Below, piece by piece: positions 26,004-36,119 of a stretch of 64,000 nucleotides of DNA. Below the pieces are notes generated by a model, which saw only the letters and a list, made by a program, of their open reading frames with translations, searched no databases and had not been told where the DNA came from. The stretch's first letter is position 1; each line of letters opens with the position of its first letter. A program made the translations under genes and the position numbers. Source of the stretch: Pseudomonadota bacterium (lineage in GTDB: Bacteria > Bdellovibrionota > Bdellovibrionia > Bdellovibrionales > JACTMU01); contig JACTMU010000012.1 of assembly GCA_014584465.1 (NCBI GenBank), positions 31,333 through 95,332 of the forward strand. Reading direction: 5' to 3'.

Positions 26004-26254
26004 CGACAACCTTGAAAAAATTTCCTTCTGTTCAAAGAAAGAGTGTTAAAAAGAAAGACACTTTTTAGGTCAAATGAAATCCAGTGCGCTATGATTGGAA
26101 CCTGAAAGAAGGCGGTAGCCCAATTTTCTATCTATTTTTGGTAGAGGTTTTCGTTTAAATTGCTTGAGAACAGTAAATAGTACGATTGGCAACAAGACCT
26201 AAGAATGGTCAGTTGCGGCGTAAAGCCAGAGATGAAAGAGAAAGGAGTTATCTT

Positions 26255-26872
26255 ATGAAATCGTTCGTGGTGCTACTCGTGTTCGTTGCGCAACCCCTAT
26301 TAGGAGCCATTTCCAGTACGGAAAATGGAGCTGTTGATTCGGCCATTGAAAGCATGGTTCAAACCATTCGAAATCAATGGTCCATTGAAATTGAGAGGGC
26401 CACGCGCGCCTGTCAGCAAAGGGTGACCCAATTTCAGAGAGAAAAGGAGGCCGCTGAGGCAGCCGTGGGACGTTGTGAATCCCAGAAAAATCAGCTTGCT
26501 GCACAGATCTCAAACCTTCAAGGCACCATTCAGAGTTTAAGAGATGAGAATGATGCTCTTCGCCGTGAGATCGAATCTCTGAGGAATCCTCCCTCATTTG
26601 TAACTCAGTCCGATGTATATCAGTACAAGCTACCACCCGAGGGCTGCTCAAGTGCGCCTGAATGGCCAGATGACATCACCAAGCAGAACGAATTCAAGGA
26701 GCGCATTCTTCAAGAAGCAATCATGAAATGTGATGGGATGGGATTGGATTGCTCTAATTCTGATCCAAAATTCACTTTCAAAGATTTGGGTCGAGATCCA
26801 TCTACTGGACCCTACACAAAATTGTATCTATGTGAATTGACCGTCCATCTTAAGTGGAAAAGAGTCAATTGA
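26255..26872 (+). CDS. Exported coiled-coil protein of unknown function
   Basis: 205 residues from the ATG at 26255, chosen for AAAGGAG 7 bases upstream. Residues 1-18 form a signal peptide (KSFVVLLVFVAQPLLGA). Residues about 60-120 are a coiled coil with heptad Leu/Ile and charged residues (EKEAAEAAVGRCESQKNQL, ISNLQGTIQSLRDENDALRR). The C-terminal 80 residues hold several cysteines (EGCSSAP, MKCDGMGLDCSNSDP, LYLCEL) and may be a small disulfide-stabilised domain. No family recognised. It probably acts in the periplasm or on the cell surface. Confidence 0.6.
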   Translation: MKSFVVLLVFVAQPLLGAISSTENGAVDSAIESMVQTIRNQWSIEIERATRACQQRVTQFQREKEAAEAAVGRCESQKNQLAAQISNLQGTIQSLRDENDALRREIESLRNPPSFVTQSDVYQYKLPPEGCSSAPEWPDDITKQNEFKERILQEAIMKCDGMGLDCSNSDPKFTFKDLGRDPSTGPYTKLYLCELTVHLKWKRVN

Positions 26873-26886
26873 TACATGATTTGATT

Positions 26887-26931
26887 CCAGATGCTGTCTC
26901 ATGTTGGACGTAGTTCTGAGACAGCATCTGG
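26887..26931. terminator. Perfect 15-bp inverted repeat after the coiled-coil gene
   Basis: CCAGATGCTGTCTCA, a 15-nt loop, then its exact complement TGAGACAGCATCTGG. It begins 15 bases after the stop codon. No T run follows, so it may act as a 3'-end stabiliser or factor-assisted terminator rather than a classical intrinsic terminator. Confidence 0.5.
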
Positions 26932-27016
26932 AAGTTCGGATTAGGTGGCCACGGTTGACAACGCCCACAAAGCGTGGTCGTCTTAGAGAATATGTACGTG
27001 CGGGATCGCTTCTGAC

Positions 27017-28594
27017 ATGGGAGAAGAGAAAAAGAGACGGCTTGAGTCTCAGATCCTCAATCACATTCTTTTAGGTGAGTTTGAAAAGGCAAAGAAGGGC
27101 TTAAAGAGCTACTGCAAATCAACTCCTCATTCATATGAAGATCTTATGAAGGCCTCGGAATTTTATCTATGGCTAGGATCTTCAAACGACGCCCTTCGGA
27201 TCTTAGGGCCGCCCCATGCATCAGAAGAGCTCTTGATTTTGAGTGCGGATGTATTAAAGTGTGAGTCGCGACTTGCCTTTATGTTAAGTTATGTTGGTGT
27301 TGCGCATTTAGCTTATCGCACCTTCTTGGAGATTCGAAAGGCATTTGAGGCAAGAGGCATCACCATGGAGAACTTTTTCCCGAAGTACTTCCACTATTTT
27401 GCCTCATGTTGTTTCAACACCTTTCGATATCATGAAGCAGCAGAGAACTATCGTTTGGCTATTGATTTCGGTAGATCTCTAAAGAGGCCCCCCTACTTTA
27501 CAAAGATTGGATTGGCGGACGCATTAAATGCTTTGGGTCGTACCGAAGAGGCCATCGATTGCATCCATCAAGTTTTGGAAGATCTTCCTCCGGAAGAGAC
27601 GATCATGCGAGGGATATGTCATCAGGTGAATGGATTCTATCTGCTCTGCGCGGGAAGGTTTGATAGTGGCAAAGAATCTCTTGACCTCTCTACCAAGCTA
27701 TTCTCTGAAGAGGTCAAAAACAAAGATTATGCCTATCTTTTGGAATCTCTTGCAATTCACTCCATTCACCTCAAAGACTATGATAAAGCAAGAAAGTTCT
27801 TATTTGAGGCGATGGAGATCTTACATAAGAAGAGCGCAGAGCCACGTGCCCTTATTTGTATCTACTATTGGCTCGAACAGATCCCCGGATACAGTTCGGG
27901 TATTGCAGAACAGATTGCACTTCGCTGTCATCACGTTCAATCGCCCTACAGTCTCATGGCCGGAGCTAAATTTTCGGTCCCTGATGTGATTCCAAATTGG
28001 ATGAAAGATCGCATTGATCGCACTGATGGGGACTGTTGGAAAATCTGTGAAAATGCTCTAGAGCCAATCTCGTACCTCGATCATAAGGATGGCCACCACG
28101 GGCATGCTCTTTTGGATCTCTGTGCTGGGATCAACACAACATCTGTGGATCAAAAGCCCAATGTGCTGCCTGAGCTTCAAGTACGATGTCTTTTGGCAAT
28201 CATCGGATCTGGTTCTTTAGGGATCTCGCTATGGGCCCTATTTGATCACGTCTATCAGGATGAACGAATTGACATGAATGTAGGAATCACTCGAATCAAG
28301 AACCTTCTTCACCGGCTTGCCAAGGATTTTTCAATCTCTCGAAGTGGCAATCATCTCTTCTTCAACTTTGAGTTAAACAAACAGACACTTCTCATTCCCA
28401 TGAATCTTCGATATCGAGGGTGTTATATGTATCTCAGCCGAAAAGTTGGAAACTTCTCACAACATGATGTAGAAGAGATTCTTGGTGTATCGCGACAGAC
28501 TGCCACACGATGGATGACCGACTGGATTGAAAGGGGCATTCTCTCTCCATTAGAGGGGTCGTCTTTCAATTACTTCGTATGCATGGCCGAGTGA
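27017..28594 (+). CDS. TPR protein with C-terminal helix-turn-helix (putative regulator)
   Basis: 525 residues, no signal peptide. Residues about 20-310 are TPR-like helical pairs (KYFHYFASCCFNTFRYHEAAENY, KIGLADALNALGRTEEAIDCI). Residues about 390-460 may form a winged-helix-like middle (LPELQVRCLLAIIGSG, ITRIKNLLHRLAKDF). Near the C-terminus FSQHDVEEILGVSRQTATRWMTDWIERGIL is a clear helix-turn-helix. The architecture suggests a transcription regulator sensing a peptide or protein through its TPR superhelix. Its 3' end overlaps the convergent secreted-protein gene by 45 bases. It parallels the TPR/winged-helix regulator at 32490-33620 but is not a simple paralogue. Confidence 0.65.
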   Translation: MGEEKKRRLESQILNHILLGEFEKAKKGLKSYCKSTPHSYEDLMKASEFYLWLGSSNDALRILGPPHASEELLILSADVLKCESRLAFMLSYVGVAHLAYRTFLEIRKAFEARGITMENFFPKYFHYFASCCFNTFRYHEAAENYRLAIDFGRSLKRPPYFTKIGLADALNALGRTEEAIDCIHQVLEDLPPEETIMRGICHQVNGFYLLCAGRFDSGKESLDLSTKLFSEEVKNKDYAYLLESLAIHSIHLKDYDKARKFLFEAMEILHKKSAEPRALICIYYWLEQIPGYSSGIAEQIALRCHHVQSPYSLMAGAKFSVPDVIPNWMKDRIDRTDGDCWKICENALEPISYLDHKDGHHGHALLDLCAGINTTSVDQKPNVLPELQVRCLLAIIGSGSLGISLWALFDHVYQDERIDMNVGITRIKNLLHRLAKDFSISRSGNHLFFNFELNKQTLLIPMNLRYRGCYMYLSRKVGNFSQHDVEEILGVSRQTATRWMTDWIERGILSPLEGSSFNYFVCMAE

Positions 28595-30310
28595 CTTGAG
28601 CGGAACCCGATACATATTGTACACAAGGCCACCATCGTTGCGGCTTATGTTTTCTTGAGGTGTTCCCTTGGGGAGTTCATACTCTTTTCCATTGTATTCA
28701 GTGAAATCTAGAGTTGAGGGAAGGGCCATTAAGTAGTCCTGATCATTTTTTCCATATTTCAGAGAAATGTTGGAATTTAATCTGTCAGAATCACCGAAGC
28801 GCAGGGGCAGGCCCTCAGGGACCCTGTTTTTGGATGCAAACGGCCCGGAGGCAAGAATTGCAAATTCTTCAACGCCGCTATCTTTTTTTACGGGCCCAAA
28901 TCCAATGATCTTTGCCACTTCACCATTGACAAGATAGAGATCGCCTCGCTGATAGACTTTTTTACTCTCTTTGCTCCTTACCGACTGACCATTTTGGACG
29001 AGCCAGGACTCAAATATTGAGGTGCTGTATTTTCTACGACGTAGATGACTCTTGTCTCTTTGATCATCAAAGCGAAAGGGGACAGAGATCATCTCAGAGT
29101 CAACATTGACTTTACCGATGTCGAGAAGTTGAATGTAGTGTCCGTTTTTGTTTGGATAGTAACTGCGACCTGAATCAAAAAAGAGCTCTAGATCCGGCCA
29201 TATTGTTTTTTGTGAGGCCTCGTTCAAAACGCCAAATGGATTGAAAATGTGAAACATTTGGTCGTCCGGATCTGCGTTTCTACTTAGATCTTCATAGCCT
29301 TCATTTTTTGAAGAGAGAAGATTTCGCGCAAGTTTGGCATTACTGAAGAAAGTTTCCGAATGTAGGAACTTCGTATAGAAGTCTATGAGCGAGCTGTCCT
29401 CGAGAAATTGCCTCAAGAATTCGTGGATGTACAAAAAGGAACACTGAAGATCTGCTTCAGAATCATCGACGTTTCCATCTTGAAGTCTTGAGAGCAACTC
29501 GGATACGTATTCATACTCATGCGAGATTACTATCCGACCTGTTGTTGGATTCACACTTTCCAATTGCCTCTTTCGAAAAGCCATTTGGAAGCTGCTTCTG
29601 TCGCATCGAGAATCAATGTGATTTGCCAATTGGACGGGACTTGGGGAAGGCGTCTCAATTTTTTTCTTCTGAGAATAGCTCACAGCGATGCTTTCGACGG
29701 AACCTTCTTCATAGCGGTCACTTCTTGTGAGCTCTTGGGTTTTAGGGAGTTCTTCGAGGTTCTTGAGGTAGGAGCCCATCTCCTTCGCAAGAAAAGCTAT
29801 ATTGTGTCGTTGTGGACGAAGCCTCCACCATCGGGAAAGAGATTGAAGCCTCTTTTGAATCTTCCACATGGTGTCCATGCAATACTTCATTCTTGTCGGG
29901 GGAGAGGACCTCTTCTTTTTGCCTTTTAGAACTGTTGAAGTTTTAAAGTCAATCTCCTTGCCATCTTTTGTCGTGATTGTGGATGTTTCAAGATACTTTG
30001 TGGTCGCGTAGGGGAAGGCCCAGAGGACAGGACTATTATGGCTAGAAGATGAATCCTCGGATGGGCTGCACATGATGACGCCACCATCACCGCCACCGCG
30101 AGAGCCATCACCGTTATCTTCAAAGGGAGACTGATTTTCAATCAAAGGTCCTCTAGTTCCCTCATCATTTTCTTGAGGAGTTTTTGGACCATGGATGCCA
30201 TCGGGAGCGTAGAGCTCGCTGGCGGAGAGAGGTGGTGGACCTGCTAGGATCAGGCAAAAAGAGAGGACTGTCAGTATGCTAAGATTGAGGATGGCTCTAA
30301 GTGTCTGCAC
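28550..30310 (-). CDS. Large exported protein with GGGDGG motif, unknown function
   Basis: 586 residues. Residues 1-30 are a signal peptide (ILNLSILTVLSFCLILAGPPPLSASE). A Gly-rich DGSRGGGDGGVIMC follows near residues 68-80; similar G-G-x-G-G-x-x-x-C segments near the mature N-terminus recur in secreted proteins of Bdellovibrio-type bacteria (from memory). A helical centre includes LYIHEFLRQFLED, a possible H-E site but without the full HExxH motif. The C-terminus is rich in beta-type sequence. No enzyme family is recognised. It is convergent with the TPR/HTH regulator. Confidence 0.5.
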   Translation of the reverse strand: MQTLRAILNLSILTVLSFCLILAGPPPLSASELYAPDGIHGPKTPQENDEGTRGPLIENQSPFEDNGDGSRGGGDGGVIMCSPSEDSSSSHNSPVLWAFPYATTKYLETSTITTKDGKEIDFKTSTVLKGKKKRSSPPTRMKYCMDTMWKIQKRLQSLSRWWRLRPQRHNIAFLAKEMGSYLKNLEELPKTQELTRSDRYEEGSVESIAVSYSQKKKIETPSPSPVQLANHIDSRCDRSSFQMAFRKRQLESVNPTTGRIVISHEYEYVSELLSRLQDGNVDDSEADLQCSFLYIHEFLRQFLEDSSLIDFYTKFLHSETFFSNAKLARNLLSSKNEGYEDLSRNADPDDQMFHIFNPFGVLNEASQKTIWPDLELFFDSGRSYYPNKNGHYIQLLDIGKVNVDSEMISVPFRFDDQRDKSHLRRRKYSTSIFESWLVQNGQSVRSKESKKVYQRGDLYLVNGEVAKIIGFGPVKKDSGVEEFAILASGPFASKNRVPEGLPLRFGDSDRLNSNISLKYGKNDQDYLMALPSTLDFTEYNGKEYELPKGTPQENISRNDGGLVYNMYRVPLKSLGHAYEVIERRPL

Positions 30311-30507
30311 TCTGTTACTCCTAATGGATGTCTCGGCAAGAGAGGATGCAGTAACTATGCCAAGGGCTCCGAGTAGAGTGACCTAGCTTGAACGTAAATG
30401 GCTGAATATTGGTTATGGACTGTCAACTTTTTTGACATTGCTGTTTCTTGGCCATGTGGTAGGTTTCTAGTGTCGAGCGTTTGCTCAAGTCTGAGGTATG
30501 AACTTAA

Positions 30508-31710
30508 ATGAACTGGACGTTGCTTCTCTTCTCCTACCTGACACTGTTTTCAGTAGGCTTAATGGACAATTCAAGGGGGCCTATATTTCCCCTAATTCTG
30601 AATCACTTTGGGGTGGATCATGAGTATGGGAGCCTCTTCTTTTCCGTGACGGCCCTATCTGCTGTTGGGTCAAGTCTTCTTGCTCGATGGTGGCTACCTG
30701 GTTTTGGTCTTATTCGATCGCTTCGGCTGTTTCTCCTTATTCAAAGCATAGGGTTTTTTCTCTTAGGATATTTTGCGCAAACAACTACGAGATTTCCACT
30801 GTTTCTTTTTGCGGCCGGACTGTATGGCTTTGGAGCTGGAGCCCTGTCGATCTTGGTGAACATCATGGCTTCTCAGGCCACCGACTCCAAACACCATCGA
30901 AGGGCTCTATCAGGGCTCCATTCAAACTATGGGATTGCCTCATTTCTTGCTCCGATCGCGTGGCAAGTGTCGATTGCGACAGGCCTTTCATGGACGGTTC
31001 ATTATGAGTTGATTGGTCTCTTGGCCTTTCTACTCTTTCTTGCAAGTTTTTTTCGATGGACATTCACAAATGAAGTGAACACAGAGCAAACGAAAAGGGA
31101 GAAGCAGAGAGCTCCATTGACATGGTTGAGCCGTCAACCCTATGGATTCATGTTGTCCTTTTATGTGGCTGCGGAGATACTGGTCTCCAGTCGTCTGGTG
31201 ATCTATCTCGAGCAGGTTCAGGGATTATCTTCTACCGAGGCGAGCATTTATCTGACACTCTTTTTTGCATTCCTGCTCGTAGGGCGTCTCTTTTTTGCGG
31301 TAAAATCGATTCGGGGAAGCGTCGAGAGGTGGTTGATCGTCTCTTTGGTTACGACCGCTGTGGCCATGGTTTTCGGTCTGTTGATTCATCCGATAGGATT
31401 GGCGTTGTGTGGCTTAACGATGTCCTACTTTTTCCCGTGCGCCGTGGAGCTCTTCAACCATCGCTTTCAAAAGCAGTCCGAATTTATGATGGCCTCAGCG
31501 ATGGTCTCAATTTGTCTTTTGTTGATGATCATGCACCAAGTGACGGGATGGGTTGCCGATCACTTCGGCCTTTTAAATGCAATGGCCACAGGTCTTATCT
31601 ATCTAGCCCTTTCATTTGGGCTGTTGCTTCATATCAGGAGAGTGTCAGTTTCATCGCCCAGATCTGAAGAATTCCACCCTAGTTCCGTGATCCATACGGG
31701 ACGATCTTGA
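30508..31710 (+). CDS. Major facilitator superfamily transporter
   Basis: 400 residues with about 12 hydrophobic helices. The N-terminal half starts LLLFSYLTLFSVGLMDNSRGPIFPLI, and helix 4-5 contains AAGLYGFGAGALSILVNIMAS followed by ALSGLHSNYGIASFLAPI, resembling the FucP-like sugar:proton symporter branch (G-x-G-x-G and N-x-x-G elements). The substrate cannot be told. A GAGG lies about 11 bases before the ATG. It is divergent from the GGGDGG protein. Confidence 0.8.
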   Translation: MNWTLLLFSYLTLFSVGLMDNSRGPIFPLILNHFGVDHEYGSLFFSVTALSAVGSSLLARWWLPGFGLIRSLRLFLLIQSIGFFLLGYFAQTTTRFPLFLFAAGLYGFGAGALSILVNIMASQATDSKHHRRALSGLHSNYGIASFLAPIAWQVSIATGLSWTVHYELIGLLAFLLFLASFFRWTFTNEVNTEQTKREKQRAPLTWLSRQPYGFMLSFYVAAEILVSSRLVIYLEQVQGLSSTEASIYLTLFFAFLLVGRLFFAVKSIRGSVERWLIVSLVTTAVAMVFGLLIHPIGLALCGLTMSYFFPCAVELFNHRFQKQSEFMMASAMVSICLLLMIMHQVTGWVADHFGLLNAMATGLIYLALSFGLLLHIRRVSVSSPRSEEFHPSSVIHTGRS

Positions 31711-31826
31711 GCATTGTGATCCTTGAGAATGTTTACGCCAGGATTTTTCGAATGAACTATATCATGGGTGACTTTGTGGGCCTGCATGTTTTTGGGGTCG
31801 TTGGAAATATTACAACGTGAGGTGTT

Positions 31827-31902
31827 TGGTAGGGCCTGCCAGGATCGAACTGACGACATCCACCTTGTAAGGGTGGCGCTCTACCAACTGAGCTAAGGCC
31901 CT
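31827..31902 (-). tRNA. tRNA-Val (anticodon UAC)
   Basis: On the reverse strand, acceptor AGGGCCT pairs with AGGCCCT, followed by discriminator A and encoded CCA. The D-arm is TAGCTCAGTTGGTAGAGC. The anticodon stem CCACC/GGTGG closes the loop CTTACAA, giving UAC (codon GUA). The T-loop is TTCGATC. Confidence 0.95.
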
Positions 31903-31962
31903 ATGGATCATGAAAATCTTATGCAGTAGCAACAGATAGCAAAAGGATGGGTACTATGTCAA

Positions 31963-32493
31963 TCACCTCGATTCACCCTCGAAGGCATCGGCTGGGTCAT
32001 AAAGTGCGATCTTTTTCAGCCAAAATTCGACATCGCTATCCTCATCTCCGCCAATGGGTCGCAGGGTGAGTATGACGGCTGTGTCATCCTTATCAATATC
32101 GTGGCGGGTGTTGTGATAGGCGCTCACACGCACCATGTAGGATAGATTGTGGCCCTCAAGCATGCAATTCACCACCTTTTGGTCGGTACGGGCTGTGCAA
32201 CGTTGAGAGGCAACAGGTTTGAGATCCCCGCGATGGGTGGGAAGATAGTGGGTGATGGTCAACACTCGAGTTCCATTTTCTGGATTGATTGCGTTAATTC
32301 TAAAGTGAAAGAGGGAGGAGCTGTTTTTTGAGTACCATAGCCCCTCAATGTCGTCCCACGGGAAATCGATCTCAGTCCCTACAGGGAAAGTGCCTCCGCC
32401 GCCTTGGGGCCCTGCTGCACTTGTAGAGCCAGTGGATGGCCAAAAAACGAACAGGAGTAGTATCGTTGCAAGTAAGTTTGTGAATGGTCTCAT
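31963..32493 (-). CDS. Small exported protein coupled to the TPR/winged-helix regulator
   Basis: 176 residues. Residues 1-26 are a signal peptide (NLLATILLLFVFWPSTGSTSA), followed by AGPQGGGGTF. The mature chain is mostly beta-type (FHFRINAINPENGTRVLTITHYLP, NLSYMVRVSAYHNT) with two cysteines that could form one disulfide. No family recognised. The ATG overlaps the stop of the upstream regulator by 4 bases, so both are translated from one message and probably share a pathway. Confidence 0.6.
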   Translation of the reverse strand: MRPFTNLLATILLLFVFWPSTGSTSAAGPQGGGGTFPVGTEIDFPWDDIEGLWYSKNSSSLFHFRINAINPENGTRVLTITHYLPTHRGDLKPVASQRCTARTDQKVVNCMLEGHNLSYMVRVSAYHNTRHDIDKDDTAVILTLRPIGGDEDSDVEFWLKKIALYDPADAFEGESR

Positions 32494-33620
32494 TGGAGCG
32501 CTCCTTTGTCGTGAGGTTCTACAAAGATTCGATTGTTCTTATTCAAATAATATCCATCTTTCGCGCGAAAGATGTATTTGGGTTTATCAAAGTCGGGTTC
32601 AATCATCTTGCGAAGTCGTTTAATTGTAACGTAGACCTTGTTGTCGTGCACTTCAGGGCTGTACTCCTGGTTCCAGATCTTTTTGACCAAGGTCTCTTTT
32701 GAGAAGATTGTTCCTGGGTGGAACATAAAAAGCTTAAGAAGATCGAGAAGTATAAATTGATTTTTGAAATCGACAGGGCCCTTCTTCTTTTCAACCACCG
32801 AATTGGTCGTCTCCTTGAGGACCAGATCGTAGTCTTGTCCATCGGCAACTCCAAGTTCTCGCAAGGCATTGCCAACTTCTTTGCTCAGATTTACCATGTT
32901 GCTTGGATCGATCAGTCGTGCCGCCAGCTGCAAATAGACCTTAGCCATATGCTGGTCCCCACTCAAATGGCAGGTTACGCCAATTCCCCAGAGTGTATGA
33001 ACAAGAAGGCGTAAATTCTTTTCGCTCTTGAGTTTATCATAACACTCCCAAAAGATCTCAAGCGCTTGATCGTATCGCTCCATATGAGAAAGAACTCGTG
33101 CATTCAAAATCTGAGTTGCCAGTGTGAGTTCATTATGGGGAAGGACTTGAAAAAAGACTTGGAGATTATAGATCTCTTTAAGGGCAAGCGGGTATTTTTC
33201 TAAGATAAAGTAGACGTTCGCAATTCCGCTGATGGCATAACAGATGTCCTCTTTGAGATCATCTGCAAGAGCCAGAGTGAGGGCCTTTTGAAAATAATCT
33301 AAGCCAACTTCCGGTTGATTCTTATAACAGGCACAGACTCCAAGCGTGTAATAGGTCTTAGAGTTGAGCTCAACACCTTCATTGATCACCAAGTCCTGTA
33401 AACTCTCTTTAAGGAGGTTAATGTTATTGAAATCTTCCATTTCACCATAAATACGTAATAGAAGATTCTGACATTTTAGATAAGAGGAGAAATCTTTCCT
33501 TTCGAGAAACTCGCTTCGAGCCACCTTGATATGTTCAATCGCAGTGATGCAGTCGCATCGATCGAAATAGAGTTTTCCTAACTCCAGAGAAGAGTTTGCC
33601 GCATCCTTAGGCCGGACCAA
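32490..33620 (-). CDS. TPR protein with C-terminal OmpR-type winged helix (putative regulator)
   Basis: 376 residues from a TTG with GGAGG 6 bases upstream. Residues about 10-260 are TPR-like pairs (YYTLGVCACYKNQPEVGLDYFQ, AISGIANVYFILEKYPLALK). Residues about 285-360 form a PhoB/OmpR-type winged helix: LDLLKLFMFHPGTIFSKETL, KKIWNQEYSPEVHDNKVYV, IKRLRKMIEPDFDKPKYI, then the wing IFRAKDGYYL. There is no receiver domain, so input is probably through the TPR part, as in SARP/BTAD-like regulators but with the domains in reverse order. It is coupled to the small exported protein downstream. Confidence 0.75.
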   Translation of the reverse strand: MVRPKDAANSSLELGKLYFDRCDCITAIEHIKVARSEFLERKDFSSYLKCQNLLLRIYGEMEDFNNINLLKESLQDLVINEGVELNSKTYYTLGVCACYKNQPEVGLDYFQKALTLALADDLKEDICYAISGIANVYFILEKYPLALKEIYNLQVFFQVLPHNELTLATQILNARVLSHMERYDQALEIFWECYDKLKSEKNLRLLVHTLWGIGVTCHLSGDQHMAKVYLQLAARLIDPSNMVNLSKEVGNALRELGVADGQDYDLVLKETTNSVVEKKKGPVDFKNQFILLDLLKLFMFHPGTIFSKETLVKKIWNQEYSPEVHDNKVYVTIKRLRKMIEPDFDKPKYIFRAKDGYYLNKNNRIFVEPHDKGALQ

Positions 33621-33683
33621 TGTAAGCCTCCAAAATCATTCTTAAAATGAGTCTTAATTTCTTACATAGACTAAAACATGAAG

Positions 33684-36119
33684 TCAATGATGCTGCAGCG
33701 CCATCCCCGCATATTGGGGTTTGATGCCAGAACTTCGTGGGCCTCGAGATTTGAAAAGTTCCTTAGCATTTCTAATGTCGAGCGCATTCACCAGCACCTG
33801 GTCTACATGGTCTACGGCCATAACCTTTAGGTTCTGGAGCACCTCTTTCGGAATATCCCTGAGGTCCTTGCTGTTTTCCTTGGGTATAATGACTGTTTTG
33901 ATCCCCCCACGATGAGCCGCAAGGAGCTTCTCTTTCAAACCTCCAATGGCCAATACACGTCCGCGAAGTGTAATTTCACCAGTCATTGCAACGATTCGTT
34001 TCACCGGAATCTTCGTTACAGCGGAAACAATGCTCGTAGTGATTGCGCATCCGGCCGATGGACCATCTTTCGGGATTGCCCCCTCGGGAACATGGATGTG
34101 GATGTCAATGTTTCCAAAATAGTCCTTATCTAACCCAAAAAGGGGACCTCGGGAACGAACGTAGCTGAGCGCTGCAGAACAAGACTCCTTCATGACTTCA
34201 CCCAGTTGGCCTGTAATTGTGAACTTCCCCTGACCTGGCATCACGGTGACCTCGACCACAAGGAGGTCTCCCCCGACTTCAGTCCAGGCAAGACCATTTG
34301 TGAGACCAATCTCATTCTCCTCCTCAATCTTTCCGTACTTGAACTTGTGGGGACCTAAGAGCTCTACAACCCGTTTCGGGGAGATTGTACGAGATTTATT
34401 CTTCTTCTTTTCTTGTAACAAATTGCTCTTTACGATCTCCTTGGCAACCTTTCTACAAACGGAAGCGATCTGTCGTTCAAGATTTCTTACTCCAGCCTCT
34501 TTGGTGTAGTAACGAATGATCTGGAGTATTGAGGGCTCAGTTACAGAGACCTTCATTTCCTCTAGGCCATGAGCTTTGATCTGCTTAGGAATAAGGTATT
34601 TTTTGGCAATGTTGACCTTTTCGCTTTCAATGTAACCCTCAAGCTGGATCACTTCCATACGATCAAGCAAGGGACGGGGAATCGGATGCAATGAATTGGC
34701 CGTCGTAATGAACATCACCTTTGAGAGGTCATAGTCGACCTCAAGATAGTGATCCTGGAAATTGCAGTTTTGTTCTGGATCAAGGACTTCCAAGAGTGCC
34801 GAAGAGGGGTCTCCGCGAAAATCGGTGCTCATCTTATCGATCTCATCAAGCAGGATCAGGGGATTTCCTTTATCCACTTTTTTAAGTGATTGAAGAATCT
34901 TGCCAGGCATTGCTCCGACGTAGGTTCTGCGATGGCCTCGTATTTCAGCTTCATCACGAACTCCCCCGAGAGAAATACGGGCAAATTGACGGCCTAGAGA
35001 ACGGGCAATGGATCGTGCTAGAGAGGTCTTCCCTACTCCTGGAGGACCTACAAAACACAAGATGGGTCCCTTTTGTTCACGGGCAATCGATTGAACAGCC
35101 AGGTGCTCGAGAATTCTCTCTTTAACCTTTTCAAGCCCCCAATGATCCTCATCGAGAATGTCTTCTGCGGTCTTAATGTCGATGTGATCCTCCGAGTAAT
35201 CCTGCCACGGGAGCGCCAAAATCCAATCAACATAGTTTCGAACGACGGCAGCCTCAGCACTCATAGGAGACATCATTTTAAGTTTCTTGATCTCTTTCTT
35301 AACTTTTGCCTGAGCCTCTTTACTTAATTTCTTGCTCTTTGCAGTCTCTTCAATTTCTCGAAGTTCCGCCTGGTAATCATCCTTTTCTCCAAGCTCCTTC
35401 TGGATGGCCTGCATTTGCTCATTGAGATAATACTCTTTTTGTGAGCGCTCCATCTGTTTCTTGACGCGAGAACGGATCTTCTTCTCGACCTCAAGAATTT
35501 CGATTTCACCCGTCATAAGATTGAGAAGTTTTTCAAGGCGAAGAGCAGGGTCATCGAGCTCCAAGATCTTTTGTTTGTCTTCCAATTTCAAATTCAACTG
35601 GGCGACAATGATATCAGCAAGTTCACTGCAGTTCTCAATCGAGGAGACGCGCATCAGAATTTCAGGGGGAATTCGTTTGTTCAATTTCACATAAGTTTCA
35701 AAGGTCGACTTGACCGAGCGAACCAAAGCTTGAGACTCAACGGGGTCTGATGCCATATCGGGCAGCTCTTCAATTCGAACGAGGAAGCAGTTGTCCGAGG
35801 GAAGATATTCTTTAATCTTTACTCTTCGTTTTCCTTCGACAAGAACCTTAACGGTTCCATCAGGAAGACGCAGAAGTTGAATGATGGTGCCGACAGTCCC
35901 AACCTCATAGATGTCTTCTTTGCTGGGATTGTTCGTTTTGGCGTCTTTTTGGGCGACGAGCACAATGTCACTTTGGCGGCTCATGGCATCCTCAAGAGCA
36001 TTGATGCTTTTCTCTCGTCCAACAAAGAGAGGAATCATCATATGAGGAAAAATGATAAGGTCCCTTAAAGGGAGTAAAGGCAACTGATCTCGATTCTTAG
36101 GATTTTCCCGTTCTGACAC
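33684..36119 (-). CDS. lon: ATP-dependent protease Lon
   Basis: 811 residues from the GTG at 36119 (AAAGGGG 6 bases upstream; [20 protein letters not shown]). An ATG at 36248 would add 43 residues atypical of Lon. The N-terminal substrate-binding LON domain starts [23 protein letters not shown]. The AAA+ module has Walker [14 protein letters not shown] and Walker [11 protein letters not shown]. The protease domain has catalytic Ser in [10 protein letters not shown] and Lys in [14 protein letters not shown]. It degrades misfolded and regulatory proteins. It follows clpP-clpX but with a repeat-containing 309-base gap, so it probably has its own promoter. Confidence 0.97.
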   Translation of the reverse strand: MSERENPKNRDQLPLLPLRDLIIFPHMMIPLFVGREKSINALEDAMSRQSDIVLVAQKDAKTNNPSKEDIYEVGTVGTIIQLLRLPDGTVKVLVEGKRRVKIKEYLPSDNCFLVRIEELPDMASDPVESQALVRSVKSTFETYVKLNKRIPPEILMRVSSIENCSELADIIVAQLNLKLEDKQKILELDDPALRLEKLLNLMTGEIEILEVEKKIRSRVKKQMERSQKEYYLNEQMQAIQKELGEKDDYQAELREIEETAKSKKLSKEAQAKVKKEIKKLKMMSPMSAEAAVVRNYVDWILALPWQDYSEDHIDIKTAEDILDEDHWGLEKVKERILEHLAVQSIAREQKGPILCFVGPPGVGKTSLARSIARSLGRQFARISLGGVRDEAEIRGHRRTYVGAMPGKILQSLKKVDKGNPLILLDEIDKMSTDFRGDPSSALLEVLDPEQNCNFQDHYLEVDYDLSKVMFITTANSLHPIPRPLLDRMEVIQLEGYIESEKVNIAKKYLIPKQIKAHGLEEMKVSVTEPSILQIIRYYTKEAGVRNLERQIASVCRKVAKEIVKSNLLQEKKKNKSRTISPKRVVELLGPHKFKYGKIEEENEIGLTNGLAWTEVGGDLLVVEVTVMPGQGKFTITGQLGEVMKESCSAALSYVRSRGPLFGLDKDYFGNIDIHIHVPEGAIPKDGPSAGCAITTSIVSAVTKIPVKRIVAMTGEITLRGRVLAIGGLKEKLLAAHRGGIKTVIIPKENSKDLRDIPKEVLQNLKVMAVDHVDQVLVNALDIRNAKELFKSRGPRSSGIKPQYAGMALQHH

